Shown: positions 35,588 to 48,290, numbered from the stretch's first letter. The stretch: 64,000 nt of DNA from Dillenia suffruticosa (GCA_033439265.1 JAVTVX010000034.1:15638501-15702500), one strand, 5' to 3'. Made by a program: numbers and translations. The notes: generated by a model from the sequence alone, not told the origin.

Positions 35588-37840
35588 TGTAACACCAGAA
35601 AAAAAAATATATATCGGGATTGGGGCTAAAAAGCCCTAATCTCTCTTTTTCCCTCTCTCCCAATCTCTCTTTTTTCCCTCTCTCTCTCTCTTTCACTCTC
35701 TCACACTCTCTCTCTCTCTCTCTCTCTTTCTCTCCTTTTCCTCTCCCTTCTGCCACCCACCACGGCTGCTCCACCTTCCTCCCGCGATCGCCACCGCTGC
35801 AGCGCCTCCTCCCTCCTCACGCGAGCGCGCGGTCAGCCTGTGAGCAGCGCTTCACCTCCTGCACAGCGCGCACTCGCACGATCTCCTGCAAGTAGCGCGC
35901 GAACCAGCGCGGGCCAGCGCGCTACCCTTGCTAGAGCCAGCGCACGATCTCCCACGAGCCCAGCGCGCGACCAAGCGCAACCCAGCGCGACCCAGTGCGC
36001 GAGCCTGCGCACGAGCCTGCGCGAGCCAGCGCGCAACACCTACACGAGCCAGCGCGACCCTCTGTGCGAGCGTGAGCCCTAGCCCATGAACAGGCCAGCC
36101 CACCAGTCGCGAGGCCCACCAGGCCCGCAGGCCCAGCAGCTCGCAAGCCCATTGCAGCCCGCAGCCCACTGAAGCCCACTACAGCTTACGGCTCGCAGCC
36201 CGAGATGGCCTGTGACAGTCCGGGAGTCCCTGCGAACGTTTTAGACCCAATCGACAGGCGAACGACAGCTAGATCTGAAACCCGAGGAACCCTAGGTTTG
36301 TCTTTTGGAGAGTCGTTGAAAAATAGGGAGTGACCACCCTCCCTAAATATGTGAGTGAGATTCTAATTTCTTGCATAAAATAGTAAAACGTGTTTTCTGC
36401 CGTATTTTCGATAAAACATGCTTTTGATATGCATTGATCTGACGTATGATATTGAATTTCAAAACCGTTTTATGATTATTGGAGTGTCTTGAAATATGTT
36501 TACGATGTCTATGCATCCATGGTTTGAAATGAAAACAAAACTTGTGCCATTACTTGAAAATTGATAAATTTCCTTTTCTATCGTTGCATTAATATGCTGT
36601 TTTGAAATGATTTGATGAAACGTATTGGCACGCAGACTTGAAATGCTTTGATGAACTATGTGGTTCGGATGCCCACTAGTTATGCGATAATATGATTTTA
36701 CTTGTGGGACGTTGTGCTCTTGTGATACTGTGGGACGTTGTGCCCTTGTGATACTATGATGATTCCGTAGCTACGAAGGGCGTTTGAAGAGACACGGGTT
36801 GCCAGGATACGCTTCTGTAGGAGGTATCCGCAAATATCATTTATTCTAAAGGCTATAGGCGTGGCCGGTTGAACCCACGTAGGGAGAGGACATGTGTGAC
36901 GCCACCGTCTAGTACCGGGCGGGGTCTTATACACGTTGATGAGTTAGCCCCAGCGAACTCATGGCCAACGTCGGGGTAGAGAGTATTTTAAAGTCAATGC
37001 ATAATAAAACCCCCGATGCGCCTGTCCTTGGTCACGGTTGACCTTTGCCAGGACCATTTTTGGCTCGCTCTGATATTACTTGATTTTAAATGGATGCATA
37101 TATGCTTGTTATCGTGTGATTGATTAAATGATTTCAAATTGCTAAACATATCATATTTTGCCGTGAAATGTAAATTTTTGTTTCAAATGATGTTATTTGA
37201 CACTCCAATTGTTCACTCATACTATTTATGTTTGATATTATCCCCCTCACTCACTGAGTATCTTCCCATGATACTCACTCCTCTATTTTCCCTCCTCAGA
37301 CAGGTTTATTGTGATAGAGCGACGTTACAGGCTCTAGAGCGGAGTTGGTATTTCTAACGGTGAGATTTACTTCTTATTTAGTTTTGACCCTGCGAGGTCT
37401 TGACATTGAGATCTGTAATTGGCCGTGTACTTATTTTGGGATGACTGTATAATTTAACTCTCATACTTTATTTGCATTGAGACGATTGTACGCATTTAAA
37501 TATTACTTGGGAAAATTATGGTATATAAGATAAAAGTTAGATTCGCTCGGTGTGGCGGCTATTCATACTCTAGTTGTGCATGACAGTAGAGGTCTGTGAC
37601 TAGGACTGCTAGAAATTTTATAGTTTTGCGTTGTCTTGGATGTTTGGAGTGGAAATTGTTAATTTTGGAGAGGCCGAGATGGCCATTTGTTTAAGTACAG
37701 GTTGATTTTGATAATACATGTTTAATTGTACACGGGAAACCTTTGATTTATGGGGAGTTTCTGCCTGATTTTCTGTAAAAATACAGCCGGCATCTAGGGG
37801 CAACGGGCGGCTGTTCACGATCCCAGTTTGGGGCGTGACA
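35588..37840 (+). mobile_element. Solo LTR B (2.25 kb) of the large-LTR gypsy family
   Basis: It starts TGTAACACCAG (35588) and ends GTTTGGGGCGTGACA (37840). The flanks TTTCT (35583-35587) and TTTTT (37841-37845) form a TSD with one mismatch. It contains a CT microsatellite (35640-35745) and a GC-rich AGCGCG-type block (35815-36080). It also has the landmarks shared with LTRs A and C: 'ATTCCGTAGCTACGAAGG', 'GGTCACGGTTGACCTTTGCC' and 'CATGACAGTAGAGGTC'. It lies in the linker exon of the Ulp1-like gene. The long frames over the GC block (both strands) are compositional. Confidence 0.88.
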
Positions 37841-38199
37841 TTTTTATCAAAAAAGAGAGAGTAAGATTGAGATAATGATAAGTTCGTATTCACACGCTTA
37901 CATAGACGGGTGCTTTTAAGGAAGTTTACCTTTATTTTTTGGCCCTGAATTTTGTCTTCACCAGCTTCTGGCTCAACAGTGTTTCTTTTTTCAGAGACAA
38001 CAAACCCTAACAACAAGTTGAAGAAATATATTGATAACATATATTGAATGAATATATAAACAGATAATTTATTTATAGAGAACATTGATGATTGATTTTA
38101 CTTTATATAAAGTGATCTTTAACTTACATTCACAAGCTCAAATCCAAGCCTTTTGCTAACCTGATCAGTACTCCAATAGTGAATGGGTAGTTTGGTTCT

Positions 38200-38211
38200 C
38201 CCCCCCCCCCC
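38200..38211 (+). repeat. C homopolymer, 12 nt
   Basis: A 12-base cytosine run near a predicted exon of the Ulp1-like pseudogene; the length may be unreliable. Confidence 0.9.
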
Positions 38212-39749
38212 AAAATCACCAACCCTCACTTTTTCTAAATAAAAAAGCTATGTAGAAACCACAAACCACAGATGAGTTACATGCAATACATATATTTCTA
38301 GAGTAATATTTATAAATATTCAATTGTATTGATTGAAAGTAAACTTACCATAAGTAAAAATAAACACCTACCAATTTCTGTTTTCTTCATCTCTTCCTCC
38401 TCTCTTTAGAAGACCATTGAATTGCCACACCTCATCAACCAAGCATTGTAATACAAAATTGGCCCAATTGTATTCTCCAACATTATCAAGATCAATGGTA
38501 ATGGTAACAAAAAAGTGCCTCGAAACAAGAAATACATTGGTTGTAGGACACAGAAAGCACCCGAGAAGAAATAACAAAAAATATCTTTTGAAGTTAGGGG
38601 AAAAGACATTTTCAGTATTCATCATCATCTCTTTTAACTGACTATGCTTTAGTCTTGAGAAAAACTTTTTCATATTTGAGAATTCTTTTGACGATTCATT
38701 GAGAGAATCCAAAACATCACGTCCCTAATAAGAAATACCTAAAATTCGTCATACCTCTTTTGAAATTAGCTTAAAATTTTGATTTTCAACAATGCAAAGA
38801 CGTTTTTCCATAGGTTCAAATCTCATGATAAGTTCTTCACATAATTTTCTACTAGTGTGTCATATCTAAACTTCAAAAGTTTCTCGAATCTTATATTTTG
38901 TACAATAACTTTTATCTCATCAGTCAAGATAGAAAATAATTTCTTCAGTTGTTTAGGAGAGCACCTTATTAGAATGGGTATTGTTTCTGTCCTTCCTCCT
39001 TACCCTATCTAATTTTTGAAACTTTTTATGATCTTCATGTTCTTTCCAATTCTCGGTCTATTCACAAAGAGCAGACAAATGAAAATATAGATAATAACAA
39101 TATACATAATTGAAACTAACTATAATATTAAATAATCACAGAAATATAAAAGAAGAAATTAACTAACCGTGAATGGAACCAAGCACAAACCAGAGATGGA
39201 TTTCTCTCTATTATTGGAAAAATGGTTGGTATGTGTCAGATCCATACAAATATGCAAATTGTTTTGATGCTAAAATTTTTTTTAATGAAGCTTTGATTAT
39301 ATTTAAAAAAACATAAAATAGATTAAATAAATGACCAAATATACTAAATAACTAAAATAAAAGTAAATAAGTAAAACATTAACATGCTATCTTCTTCTTC
39401 TGTGTCTTCAGTGTCATCCGTATTTCCTTTGTTTTCTGTGATCGTGTTCTCTGTGTTCTCCTGCCTGTTTTTCATATCCTCTTTCTTCCTGCCAGCAGAT
39501 CTAGTTCTCATTTTTTGGTTTTTCATTTTCCCTTTGCTCTCTCAACTTTTTGATCTTCCGAAATTGTGACTCCTCTCTCTCGTTCTGCTAGTCTTTTTCT
39601 TTTTGTGTTACAGTTTGCAAAATGTCTTCTAGGTTCGAAAAAGTTCTTGAACTTCCTTTGTGGTGGTTTCGTGGGTTCGTGGGTTTGTTCGTTCTCCTCA
39701 CGGTGAGTTATGGTTATGAAATTATTTGAATCTATTATCAGAAACACAT

Positions 39750-41440
39750 TTTTAACACAAATGTCTTAATTTGTAAAATGAAATCTTAACCGTGGATGTA
39801 GCATCCATCTACGGTGAAGGTGAAGCATCCATCTTGAGTGAAGAAGGAAGAGGGTGCTGAAAAGATATTCCCGTGCAAAAATTTTTGGAACCCCTAACCC
39901 TATCCATTCTAGCCATTAATCGTAGGCATTAGTCGCCCACCGATATCATTATTATTATGTTTTTATTGCATTACCCTAACTTAATATCTGTTAACGGTTA
40001 CAAACAAGTTATATAATATATAATAACATATATATAATATATGTTATTACAACTATATAATATATAATATATGTTATTATATTTATATTCCTAATATATA
40101 TTTTTTGTAATAGAGTAATTATTAACATTACATTTACGTAGTAATACATATACATATATTATATAATAATAACTAATATTATTATATTATTCTTGACAAC
40201 TATATCACTATGTAATACTACAATATTATTATTATATTGTTCTATGATATTATAACTATATCATTGTATAATACTACAATATTATATAATATTTATGTTG
40301 CTAATTATAATAGAGTAAAACTTACTATTATATTACTATCTATTATTATTAGCATTAGAGTAATGTACTATCACATATACATGTAATATGTAATAACTAA
40401 TATTATTATTATATTGTTATATTATATTACAACTATATCACTATATATTACTATAATATTATATTATTTTTGTATATTATAATTACGTTAGTGATATATA
40501 TTGTAATAGAGTAACAGTTACTATGTTACTATATATATTATAAGGGTTACTACTATGTTACTACATATATTATAAGGGTTATTACTATATTACTACATAT
40601 ATTAGAGTAACACATGATTAACATTACTATTATATATATAAAATAAGCAATAATATGGGGATTATATTATTCTATTATATGATATTACAACTATACACTC
40701 TTTATTACTATAATATTATATTATCTTTAATATATTACATTTATATTGATAATATATAAAGGTTACTATTATGTTACTATATATTATATAACAGTTACTA
40801 TTATGTTACATTTATGTACCAATATATATTTATAATATATAAAAAGTAAAATTGGTACACATTATTCAAAATTTTTGACTGAAGGCTGCAAATGTGCAGG
40901 CTGCAAATGTGATGAGCAGGCAGCAAATGTGCAGGAGGCTGCCGTGTACAAAAAGGTTATGCAACAGGAACAAATAAAATGTACAGCAGACATGTGCGGG
41001 AGTTTGAAAATCAAACACCAATTGAACGGATAAGACCAAAGGAAAACAAATAAAGTTATGTTAATGCAAAGTTACTCTAATAATTCTACTACAACTAGGA
41101 CAACTATAACAACACAAATAATAAAAATATACAAAAAAAAACACATTAAATTCCATTAAACACTCCCTCAACTACGATCATTTATTACTTATCAACCTAA
41201 CTATTAATTGCCCTTACTCTTATTGTTGTCGGATTAATATTATACTTATCTCCTATCTCTCTCTCTCTCTCTCTCTTAGAATACCAAAAATCTCTGATCT
41301 TCATCTTCTTCTTCCTTACAGAAAATCACGAAGAAGCTCAAATCTGTCTCTTGGCTCTCCTCTTCTTCTTCTTCTTCCTTTGTGGACCAAATAACACGTT
41401 GTTACTTTCCATTCCATCAGATATATCTCAAATTGTAGAT
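39750..41440. other. AT-rich interior of Z and leader of the next gene
   Basis: 39940-40850 is dense in TATTATATTAC/ATATAATA words, with no gene. From about 41255 a CT microsatellite (41261-41276) and TCTTCTTC-rich text lead into the ATG at 41441. This resembles a plant 5'UTR. Confidence 0.5.
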
Positions 41441-42960
41441 ATGGCGTCTTCTCGAAAACGGAAAGGGATTATGATTGAATGACAAAATTACAACACCAAT
41501 TACTTTCCTTCGTTCAGAAAAAGCAAAAATTTTGAGGAGGAATTTTTTGATAGAAAAGTCACTCACGGTCGTTTAATTGATTGGAATTATTTGAAAAAAA
41601 TAGGTTTTCTGCACATAATCAAACACATCTGTCCTTCTTGGCTTGTTCATCCAAATAAAAAGGTTTATGAGCATGCGGTTAGAGTTTTTTATAATAATAT
41701 AGAAAAAATTCATGGTGAGTATGATATTGTTATTGATGACAAAAATATGACGTGTGCTTTTGAAAGTTATTTTGGTAGACAAAAAATATACATTGATCCG
41801 ATAATGATCTGCAATGAGGGTGATATTCAGTGGATTGACTATGAAGAATGTGCCCGGTATTTGGAAACTGACATATTGATGGATGCTCAAATAGTTTTTG
41901 ATGATTACAGTTTAGAAAGTTTTAGTACAAATGCTTCAGACTTAAATTTTCATGAAAAAATTCTTCACTTTTTAGTAGTATATGTTATGAAGCCCCGTAC
42001 AGGAAATTTTACGTCTATTACTCGTGATGATTTCTAGTTGATGGCACGAATTATAAAAAGAAAAAAATCTAGGTTTGCATTTTTTGATTCCTCACTTTAT
42101 GATAAGGAGCAGTCGTTTTTCAAATAATTTGACATATTGCAGCATGGTTAGAGGAATTTTAAAAAATCAAGGAATAAATTTAAAGAAAGAAGACCATGTG
42201 CAATTAAGTATTACACATTTCATAAATGAGAGAACATTACGTAAAACTTCTTGGATTATTGAAGATGGTTTTTGGATTAATATTAAAAAAAGAGATGCAG
42301 AATATAGGACAGAAGCAAAGGCAAATGAGGCAGTAGCAGTAAAGTCAGAGAGTGGGAACGAAATTGAGAATGATAGATGTACTGAACTAATTGATCCATT
42401 AAAGGTCTCAAAATAGGGTTTACGGATGTTGTTGATGACAAATTTGGTGAAGTTTGAAGGGAAATAGAAGAAATTCGGGGAGAAATGGTAGAAGTTCGAA
42501 AGGAAATGGGTGAAATGAAATAGAGTTTTCGTCAATGCAAGCATCAAAATGACCAATTTCAGGATCGAAGTAAGGAACAGTTTAAACAAATTTTAATGGA
42601 GTTGATGGAAATGAGTGATGTTTTAAGGATAAATTTGAATTTTATTATATCCATAAAGGATCGTGTCATAACTTCTAGAGTTGCACCCTCTTCCTCTTCT
42701 AGACCTCATCCTCAGTCCACTTCATCTGCTTATCCATTTATGATGTGACCATTTGGTTCTCCCCCGAGATCTTCATTTCCTCCTGGGCATAATCCATTTC
42801 ATATTCCTGCATCCGCACCTGCTGTTACTGCTCCATCCTCTACTGCTCCACTACCATCCTCTGCTCCATTTTCTCCTGCTGTAGCTCCTCCACCATCCCC
42901 ATCTTCTTTGGATCCTCTGCTGGAAGTCCATCCCCTTCTCGTCAATCGAAAAAATTTAGG
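41441..42960 (+). pseudogene. Putative plant transposon protein-domain gene, with stops and a frameshift
   Basis: ATG at 41441 gives MASSRKRKGIMIE, then TGA (41480-41482). The frame stays open afterwards with 'FFDRKVTHGRLIDWNYLKKI', 'VYEHAVRVFYNNI' and 'ITRDDF', up to TAG at 42035. A +1 shift then leads to 42075-42415, with 'MVRGILKNQGINLKKED' and 'FINERTLRKTSWIIED'. A coiled-coil-like charged stretch follows, then a Pro/Ser-rich tail (42690-42930). This order (basic start, 'FFDR' block, 'YEHAVRVFY' block, 'L-YG-M-xx-I' block, coiled coil, proline-rich tail) is that of the large plant family annotated as 'putative plant transposon protein' (function unknown). It sits between the Ulp1-like gene and TNPD in element Z. 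Three lesions make it a pseudogene, although read-through was possible recently. Confidence 0.7.
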
Positions 42961-43149
42961 CCCAAATTTAAATTTACATAATTTTCAGTTTTTTCATTTG
43001 TATTTATTTATAAATCTAGGTTTTTTTAATTTGTTTCTTGCTTGAATATGTAGTGATGAACATGTATCAATGTATGATATTTCTGTAATTTCTAACTTTT
43101 TTCATTTGTAGTTAAATATAATTCTATATTGTATGATTTAATTAATTAA

Positions 43150-43440
43150 TCCTTACGGCTCTAAGCTGCTTGTGCCGTCGATTCATGCCTCATGCCGCAC
43201 CACTTTGTCCATGCATCACCTGCTTGTGCCAGCGGTTCATGCCTCATGCTGCACCACTCTGCCCAATCATCACCTACTTATGCCGACGGTTCACGTCTCA
43301 TGCCGCACCACTCTGCCCATGCCTCACCTGCTTGTGCCGGCGGTTCATGCTTCATGTCGTGCACCATAGTGCCCATGCCTCTCGACTCTTGTGCCCGCGA
43401 TTCATGCCTCGTGCCGCCCCGCCCCGCCCCGCCTTGTCCT
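43150..43440 (+). repeat. GC-rich minisatellite island 4 (CACTA Z), about 59-bp units
   Basis: Four to five units of about 58-60 bp on the pattern 'CTTGTGCC-GCGGTTCATGCCTCATGCCGCACCACTCTGCCCATGC-TCACCTG'. Three parallel 65-92 codon frames cross it because of the repeat. It ends in CCGCCCCGCCCCGCC and then AT-rich TTATTAATTTAAATAA, and lies about 460 bp before the TNPD start. Confidence 0.88.
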
Positions 43441-43700
43441 TAATTTAAAATAATAACATTATTAATTTAAATAACAAAATAATAAAATCATTATTATTAT
43501 ATTATATTATATAATGATACGAAATTATATAATTATGTTACAAATTTTATTATATGCAATTGTATTTAAATTTAATTATTAATTGCTGAATTATATCCAT
43601 TTTATTATTATATTATTATGAATAACTAATTTTACATCAAATCAAATTAACACAATCCTCCCGCTTCCCTCTCCTCCTCTTTCGTTTTTGGCACCATTTC

Positions 43701-43727
43701 TTGGCGCCAAATAAAGAGGCGCCAAAA
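43701..43727 (+). promoter_or_regulatory. Paired E2F-like palindromes upstream of TNPD
   Basis: TTGGCGCCAA (43701-43710) and GAGGCGCCAAAA (43716-43727) lie 8 bp apart, about 175-200 bp before the TNPD ATG. Both match the E2F/DP core (TTTSGCGC and its palindromic form). A similar decayed site stands before the TNPD remnant in Y, and related sites stand before the Transposase_24-like gene. Confidence 0.55.
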
Positions 43728-43899
43728 GTTTCACGCTAATACTATTACTATTACGTATTAGTTTTGTTCCATATTTAGAATTTGCCACTGTCAAGAAAAT
43801 ATTTTCTATTAATTAATCTCTCTCCTTATGCCATTCTCTCTTTATTTTATTTACTTCTCTCATCTCATATTTCATTTATTTCTCCACTTTGTTTTTGCA

Positions 43900-44021
43900 A
43901 TGAATAAGATATGGATGTATTGTAAATCAAGGGCATGTGATGAATATATTAGTGGAGTTAATACATTTCTTGAATTTGCATATACAAATATTCAATCTGT
44001 CGATGGCAAGCTATGCACACG
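43900..44021 (+). CDS. CACTA TNPD-type transposase, first exon (Transpos_assoc-like)
   Basis: ATG at 43900 (MNKIWMYCKS) opens about 40 codons with 'DEYISGVNTFLEFAYTNIQS' and 'DGKLCTR'. This fits the N-terminal Transpos_assoc domain of plant En/Spm-type TNP2/TNPD transposases, where W-M, R-S-x-E-Y, x-G-V-x-x-F-L and G-K-I-x-C are conserved. The exon ends at a good donor, CACACG|GTAACT. An upstream in-frame ATG (43828) gives only hydrophobic low-complexity residues, so 43900 is the better start. The usual C-P-C zinc-binding residues and the DDE core would be in later exons. These are not seen, because a tandem array and then an LTR retroelement follow. It is a partial gene. Confidence 0.7.
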
Positions 44022-44039
44022 GTAACTTTTATTCTCTCT

Positions 44040-44771
44040 GCACATGATAATAAGTGATAACTAACAAAAAATAAATAGTAACAAGGATTGATCAAATATA
44101 ATAAGTGGTAAGACAATAATTATATAAAATTTGTATAATATAACATGGTAACAAGTGGTAAGAAGTGAGTTGCATGGTAACAAATGGTAAGAAATAGTAA
44201 TAACAACTACTTCCTCTTGGTACAAATGGTAACAATTACTTTAATTCCGTAACAATAATTTTTATTGTGCTAACAATGATAATAAGTGGTAACCAGTGAT
44301 CTAAATCCAATATAACAAGTGGTATGACAATAATTATATAAAATTTATATAATATAATGTCATAACAATGGTAACAATTTATAACAAATTGGTCGCATGG
44401 TAATAAGTGGTAAGAAATAGTAATAACAACTATTTCCCCTTGGTACAAATGGTAACAAATGATAACAATTAATTTAATTCTGGTAACAATGATTTTTATT
44501 GTGGTAACAATGATAATAAGTGGTAATAAGTGATTTTGGTTCAATATAACAAGTGGTATGACAATAATTATATAAAATTTGTAAAATATAACGTCGTAAC
44601 AATGGTAACAATTGATAACAAATGGGTCGTATGGTAACAAGTAGTAAGAAATAGTAATAACAACTATCTCTTGGTTCAAATGGTAACAATTACTTTAATT
44701 CTGGTAACAATAATTTTTATTGTGGTAACAATGATAATAAGTGGTAACAAATGATTTTGCTCTAATATAAC
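44040..44771 (+). repeat. Tandem array of about 216-229 bp units, cut by LTR C
   Basis: Three full units and a partial one are marked by GACAATAATTATATAAAATTT at about 44113, 44329 and 44558. Each also has 'AAGAAATAGTAATAACAACTA', 'TGGTACAAATGGTAACAA' and 'GTGGTAACAATGATAATAAGTGGTAA'. The array starts just after the TNPD donor site, so it would lie in intron 1. It is truncated at 44771 by the gypsy LTR. Confidence 0.88.
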
Positions 44772-45085
44772 TGTAACACCAATACTGCGGTGTCCATAGG
44801 AGAGTACCATTTTTGAAATATATATATATAAAAATGAGATATTTCTCAGTTTATTATATAGAGAGATATTTTATTTATTTAAATTTGATTTTTGATTTTG
44901 GGTTATTTAAATTGAATTTTTGGTATATTTTTAATTTTCTGAATCGGCAAATCGAAATAAACCCCATTTTTATGAAATTCGCATTTCTAACGAAATATGG
45001 GTGTGAAAATATATATGCATAAATATATATATAATTATTAAAAAAAAAGAGGAAAACACAACGTTTTGCCCAAAACGCTGCGTTT

Positions 45086-45127
<42 letters not shown>

Positions 45128-48049
45128 CTACTTTTCCTCTTCTGCGGCCGTTCATCTTCCTCTGTCGTGGTCGATCGTCTTCCTCTGCCGCGTGCTACCG
45201 CCACCCTCTCCCTCTCTGTCTTCTCTCTCTACCCCGCTCACTGTCACTCTTTATTTCGTTCTCTCTCTCTCGCCCAAATCCGCTGCCTCGTAGCCCTTCG
45301 CCGCGAGCCGCAACCGATCGTGCCTTTCCTCCCGCGAGCACCACCTTCTGCCACAGCGCGCGACTGCAGCGCCTTCTGCCACCTCGCGATCTCCTCTCCA
45401 CAAGTACCAGTGCAGCCCTACGCGATCTCCCCGCGCGAGCCGAGTGTGCCACTGCGCGACTCCCCTCGCGCGAGCACACCACAGCGCACGACCTTCCGCC
45501 AGAAAGCCATAGTGCAAGCACAGCACGAGCACGCTTGCGCACGAGCGCACGCAGCCCGTGAGCGTGCGCCAGCCCACGAGCCCACGAGCCCGGTCCGCTA
45601 GCCCGCCACTGCCCGTGAGCCCGTGACAGCCCACGAACCTCCACGCAGGTAACTGATTTAGGGTTTTGCTTCCGATTTAAGCGTTTGAACCTAGCTAATA
45701 AACCCTGTCTTGATAGGTAGCATTTCAGATCTTGGAGTGATCGAGGAGACATTCGGATAAAGGTCTGCAATCCGAGAAAATCCTAGGTGAGGGATTTTGG
45801 ACCCATTCGAGTTATTTATCGAATTTAGGGTAAATTTAGGATAAAAAGTCTTGTATATGCTAGAATGTAAACTAAATTCGCAATGAATGTATTTTCGGAC
45901 ATTATATGCGGTTCATTAGGTTAAGTGTAGGAATTTATATGAAATGGGACTGTTCAGGATGATAGAATCAAATTAAGTTGATTTGAATAGTTTCTCTTAG
46001 AGTTTAAATTGACCTATACATGAAAATAGTCAGAAATTGGGATTTGAGTGCAAGGGTTGATATAGCCTTTCTCATTATAAATTGTTCTACTTATAGACAA
46101 TTTAAGTACGATCTCCGTATTATGAAAATAGACTCATATACCTTGAAAATGATTTATGGATTGAAACATTTGGATGGGAATCGAAAAGAGTATGATTTTT
46201 TAAAGATTTTCCATCTTATAGGAAAATTATTTATTTTAAGGCTTATTTCCGACCTTAAGTGGTTTTAGAGTTGAATTTGACTTGGTTTAAAAGTACGTTA
46301 ATTGTTTATAAATGAAATGCAACTGATGACATTAGAGTGTATTCATAAATTGAAGAGTTAAGTTTTGTACAAACTTAGGGAAAATGGATAAACCCTATAA
46401 TACTTGAAAATTTGATGTTAAATTATGATGATCTGATTAAGTTGATCTTTTTGGAGACTCGAAAAGTCAGATTCGATTTGTTTTGAAAATAGGGAGTGAT
46501 CACCTTCCCTAGAAAGGTGAGTGGGATTTTGACATCTTCTATTGATTGGCAAATCATATTTTACCGATTTCAAACGACATGATTTCTATACATGTGAAAA
46601 CTAAATTTTTGGATTTTGATAGACATATTTTTATGACCATTGGAGTGTCTCAACTGTTGATTTTATTGATCTACATCAATGAGTTTGATAACTGGATACG
46701 GTGCCATTCTTTTTAACATATTGACATGTTTTAATACTTCTATTGTATTGGCACGTAGTTTTAAATGTATTTACATGTACTATTTGGGCTATACGCCCGG
46801 CCGACGTTATGTTACAATGCATGGGGTTAAATGCTCGGCCGACATGATGATGTGATGCATGAGGCTACGTGCCCGACCGACTTGGTGATATGGTGATATG
46901 CTTCCTATAGCATTCCATAGCTACGAAGGACATTTGGTAGAGGCACCCCTTGTGCTCGGATGTGCTCGAATATGCTTCGGTCGGAGATATCCGCCAGATT
47001 GTCATGTGTATGGGTGTCCCAGGTTGACTCTCATCGGGGAGGACGTGAGTTTACCTCTATCTAGCACTGGGTGGGACACAATATACGGCCGATTATATAT
47101 ATGTATCATTATTATTATTTACAAGTTAGTTGGAGTAGTCTGTAGCCAATATTGGGGTAGAGAGTCATTATTTGATATTTGCATAGTGAAAACCCCCAAT
47201 GCGTCTGTCATTGATCTAGGTAGACTATTGTTGGGATTGTTTGTTCGGCCGGCTCTACATATGTGACTTGATACATAGATAGATGCATATGTTATTTTCT
47301 GATGTGTGCCTTGAGATATATTTTACTCTGAAATAACATGTTATTTTCGCACACTAGATATTTTGTTACATGTTTTGACACTCCAAGTTCACCCTTGATA
47401 TTAATAGTATGATATCAATCCCCTCACTTGCTGGGTATCCTCCCATAAATATTCACCCCTCACTTTCTTTCCCACAGAATTAGTCGTGGACTGAGGAAGT
47501 ATTATTGTAATTGTATTCTTGCGACGTGGACTTAATAGTACCGGGATTGGGTATGGATGTTACCATATCTTCCGCTACGATTATTGGAGATTTTAGTTTG
47601 ATAAATGTATTCATTTATTTATTTTTGGGATGACTGTATAATTTATGTATATTTATTTGTGAAACTCTCATAGTATATTTGCATTGAAACGATTGTACGT
47701 ATTTGAATGTCACTTAGGAAAATTATTATATATTATATAAAATTTTAAGTCCGTTCGGTGTGGCGAATGCTCATGCTCTAGTTAGGCATGACAGTAAAGG
47801 TCTGTGGCTAGGTCTGCTGGAAATTTTTATAGCCTTGCGTTGTTCTGGATGTTGGCTGTGGCATTGGTTGATTTTGGAGAGACCATGATAGCCATTTATT
47901 TATTTTACAGGATGAATGTTGATATACAGGTCAAATTGTATTTAGGAGACCTTCGAAATATGGGGAGTTTCTATCTAATTTTCTATAAAAATGTAGCCGA
48001 CATCTAGGGCAACGGACTGCTGTTCATGATCACGGTTCGGGGTGTGACA
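44772..48049 (+). mobile_element. LTR C (3.28 kb), 5' LTR of a gypsy element
   Basis: It begins TGTAACACCAATACTGCGG and ends GGTTCGGGGTGTGACA. It carries a TATA-like stretch (44820-44832), a CT microsatellite (45088-45122) and a GC-rich block (45300-45650). The family landmarks are 'ATTCCATAGCTACGAAGGAC', 'CCTCACTTGCTGGGTATC' and 'GGCATGACAGTAAAGGTC'. It is the same family as solo LTRs A and B. The size and associated gag suggest a Tekay/Del-like chromovirus. No 3' LTR is found, so no TSD can be checked. Confidence 0.85.
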
Positions 48050-48056
48050 GTTCGGT

Positions 48057-48068
48057 TGGTATCAGAGC
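48057..48068 (+). other. Primer-binding site complementary to initiator tRNA-Met
   Basis: TGGTATCAGAGC, eight bases after the LTR end. This is the standard plant LTR-retrotransposon PBS. Confidence 0.92.
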
Positions 48069-48290
48069 CTCTAGGTTAGAGAAAGGATATTAATAAAAGT
48101 CTTCCCAAGTACATTTAAAAGTCCTCAATGCATTAGAGAGTTTCGTACAGTCATTTAAAGTCTCATACATGGTCTTAGACCACTAATTTCATTCATTTTA
48201 GGGGATTAGTTACTACATAATTAACCATAATTTTTAAATCATGCCAAACTCTAGAGTTATATCTAATGAAAGTTCTCTCCTTGCAGAATT

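Larger units (their letters stand above)
33540..39526 (-). pseudogene. Ulp1/C48 cysteine-protease-like transposon gene, intron-containing, disrupted
   Basis: Multi-exon gene relic reading leftwards. A possible N-terminus lies at 39526-39344 (MRTRSAGRKKED..., acidic). The plant transposon-associated domain that usually precedes Ulp1 covers 38970-38755 ('CSPKQLKKLFSILTDEI', frameshifted) and 38712-38366 ('FKRYFLLFLLGCFLCPTTN', 'NWANFVLQCLVDEV'). A small exon ends at a GTAAGT donor (38128; 'PIHYWSTDQVSKRLGFELVN'). A charged linker follows (38085-37841, then 35587-35104 with long Glu/Asp/Lys runs). The protease core is at 34270-34145 ('HWFCYTLYLTEQIMYILDS'; catalytic His 34244-34242, Asp 34193-34191) and, after two introns, at 33890-33765 ('NDCRIFVMRFLEIWKPDM'; Cys 33844-33842). 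The Gly normally after Cys is Arg. A stop just before His-Trp, frameshifts and a solo LTR disable it. Confidence 0.75.

Noticed and set aside
35620..36179. Several overlapping Arg/Ala/Ser-rich frames on both strands
   Set aside because: They fall within the GC-rich repeat block of solo LTR B and result from composition. The same applies to 45066-45770 in LTR C.
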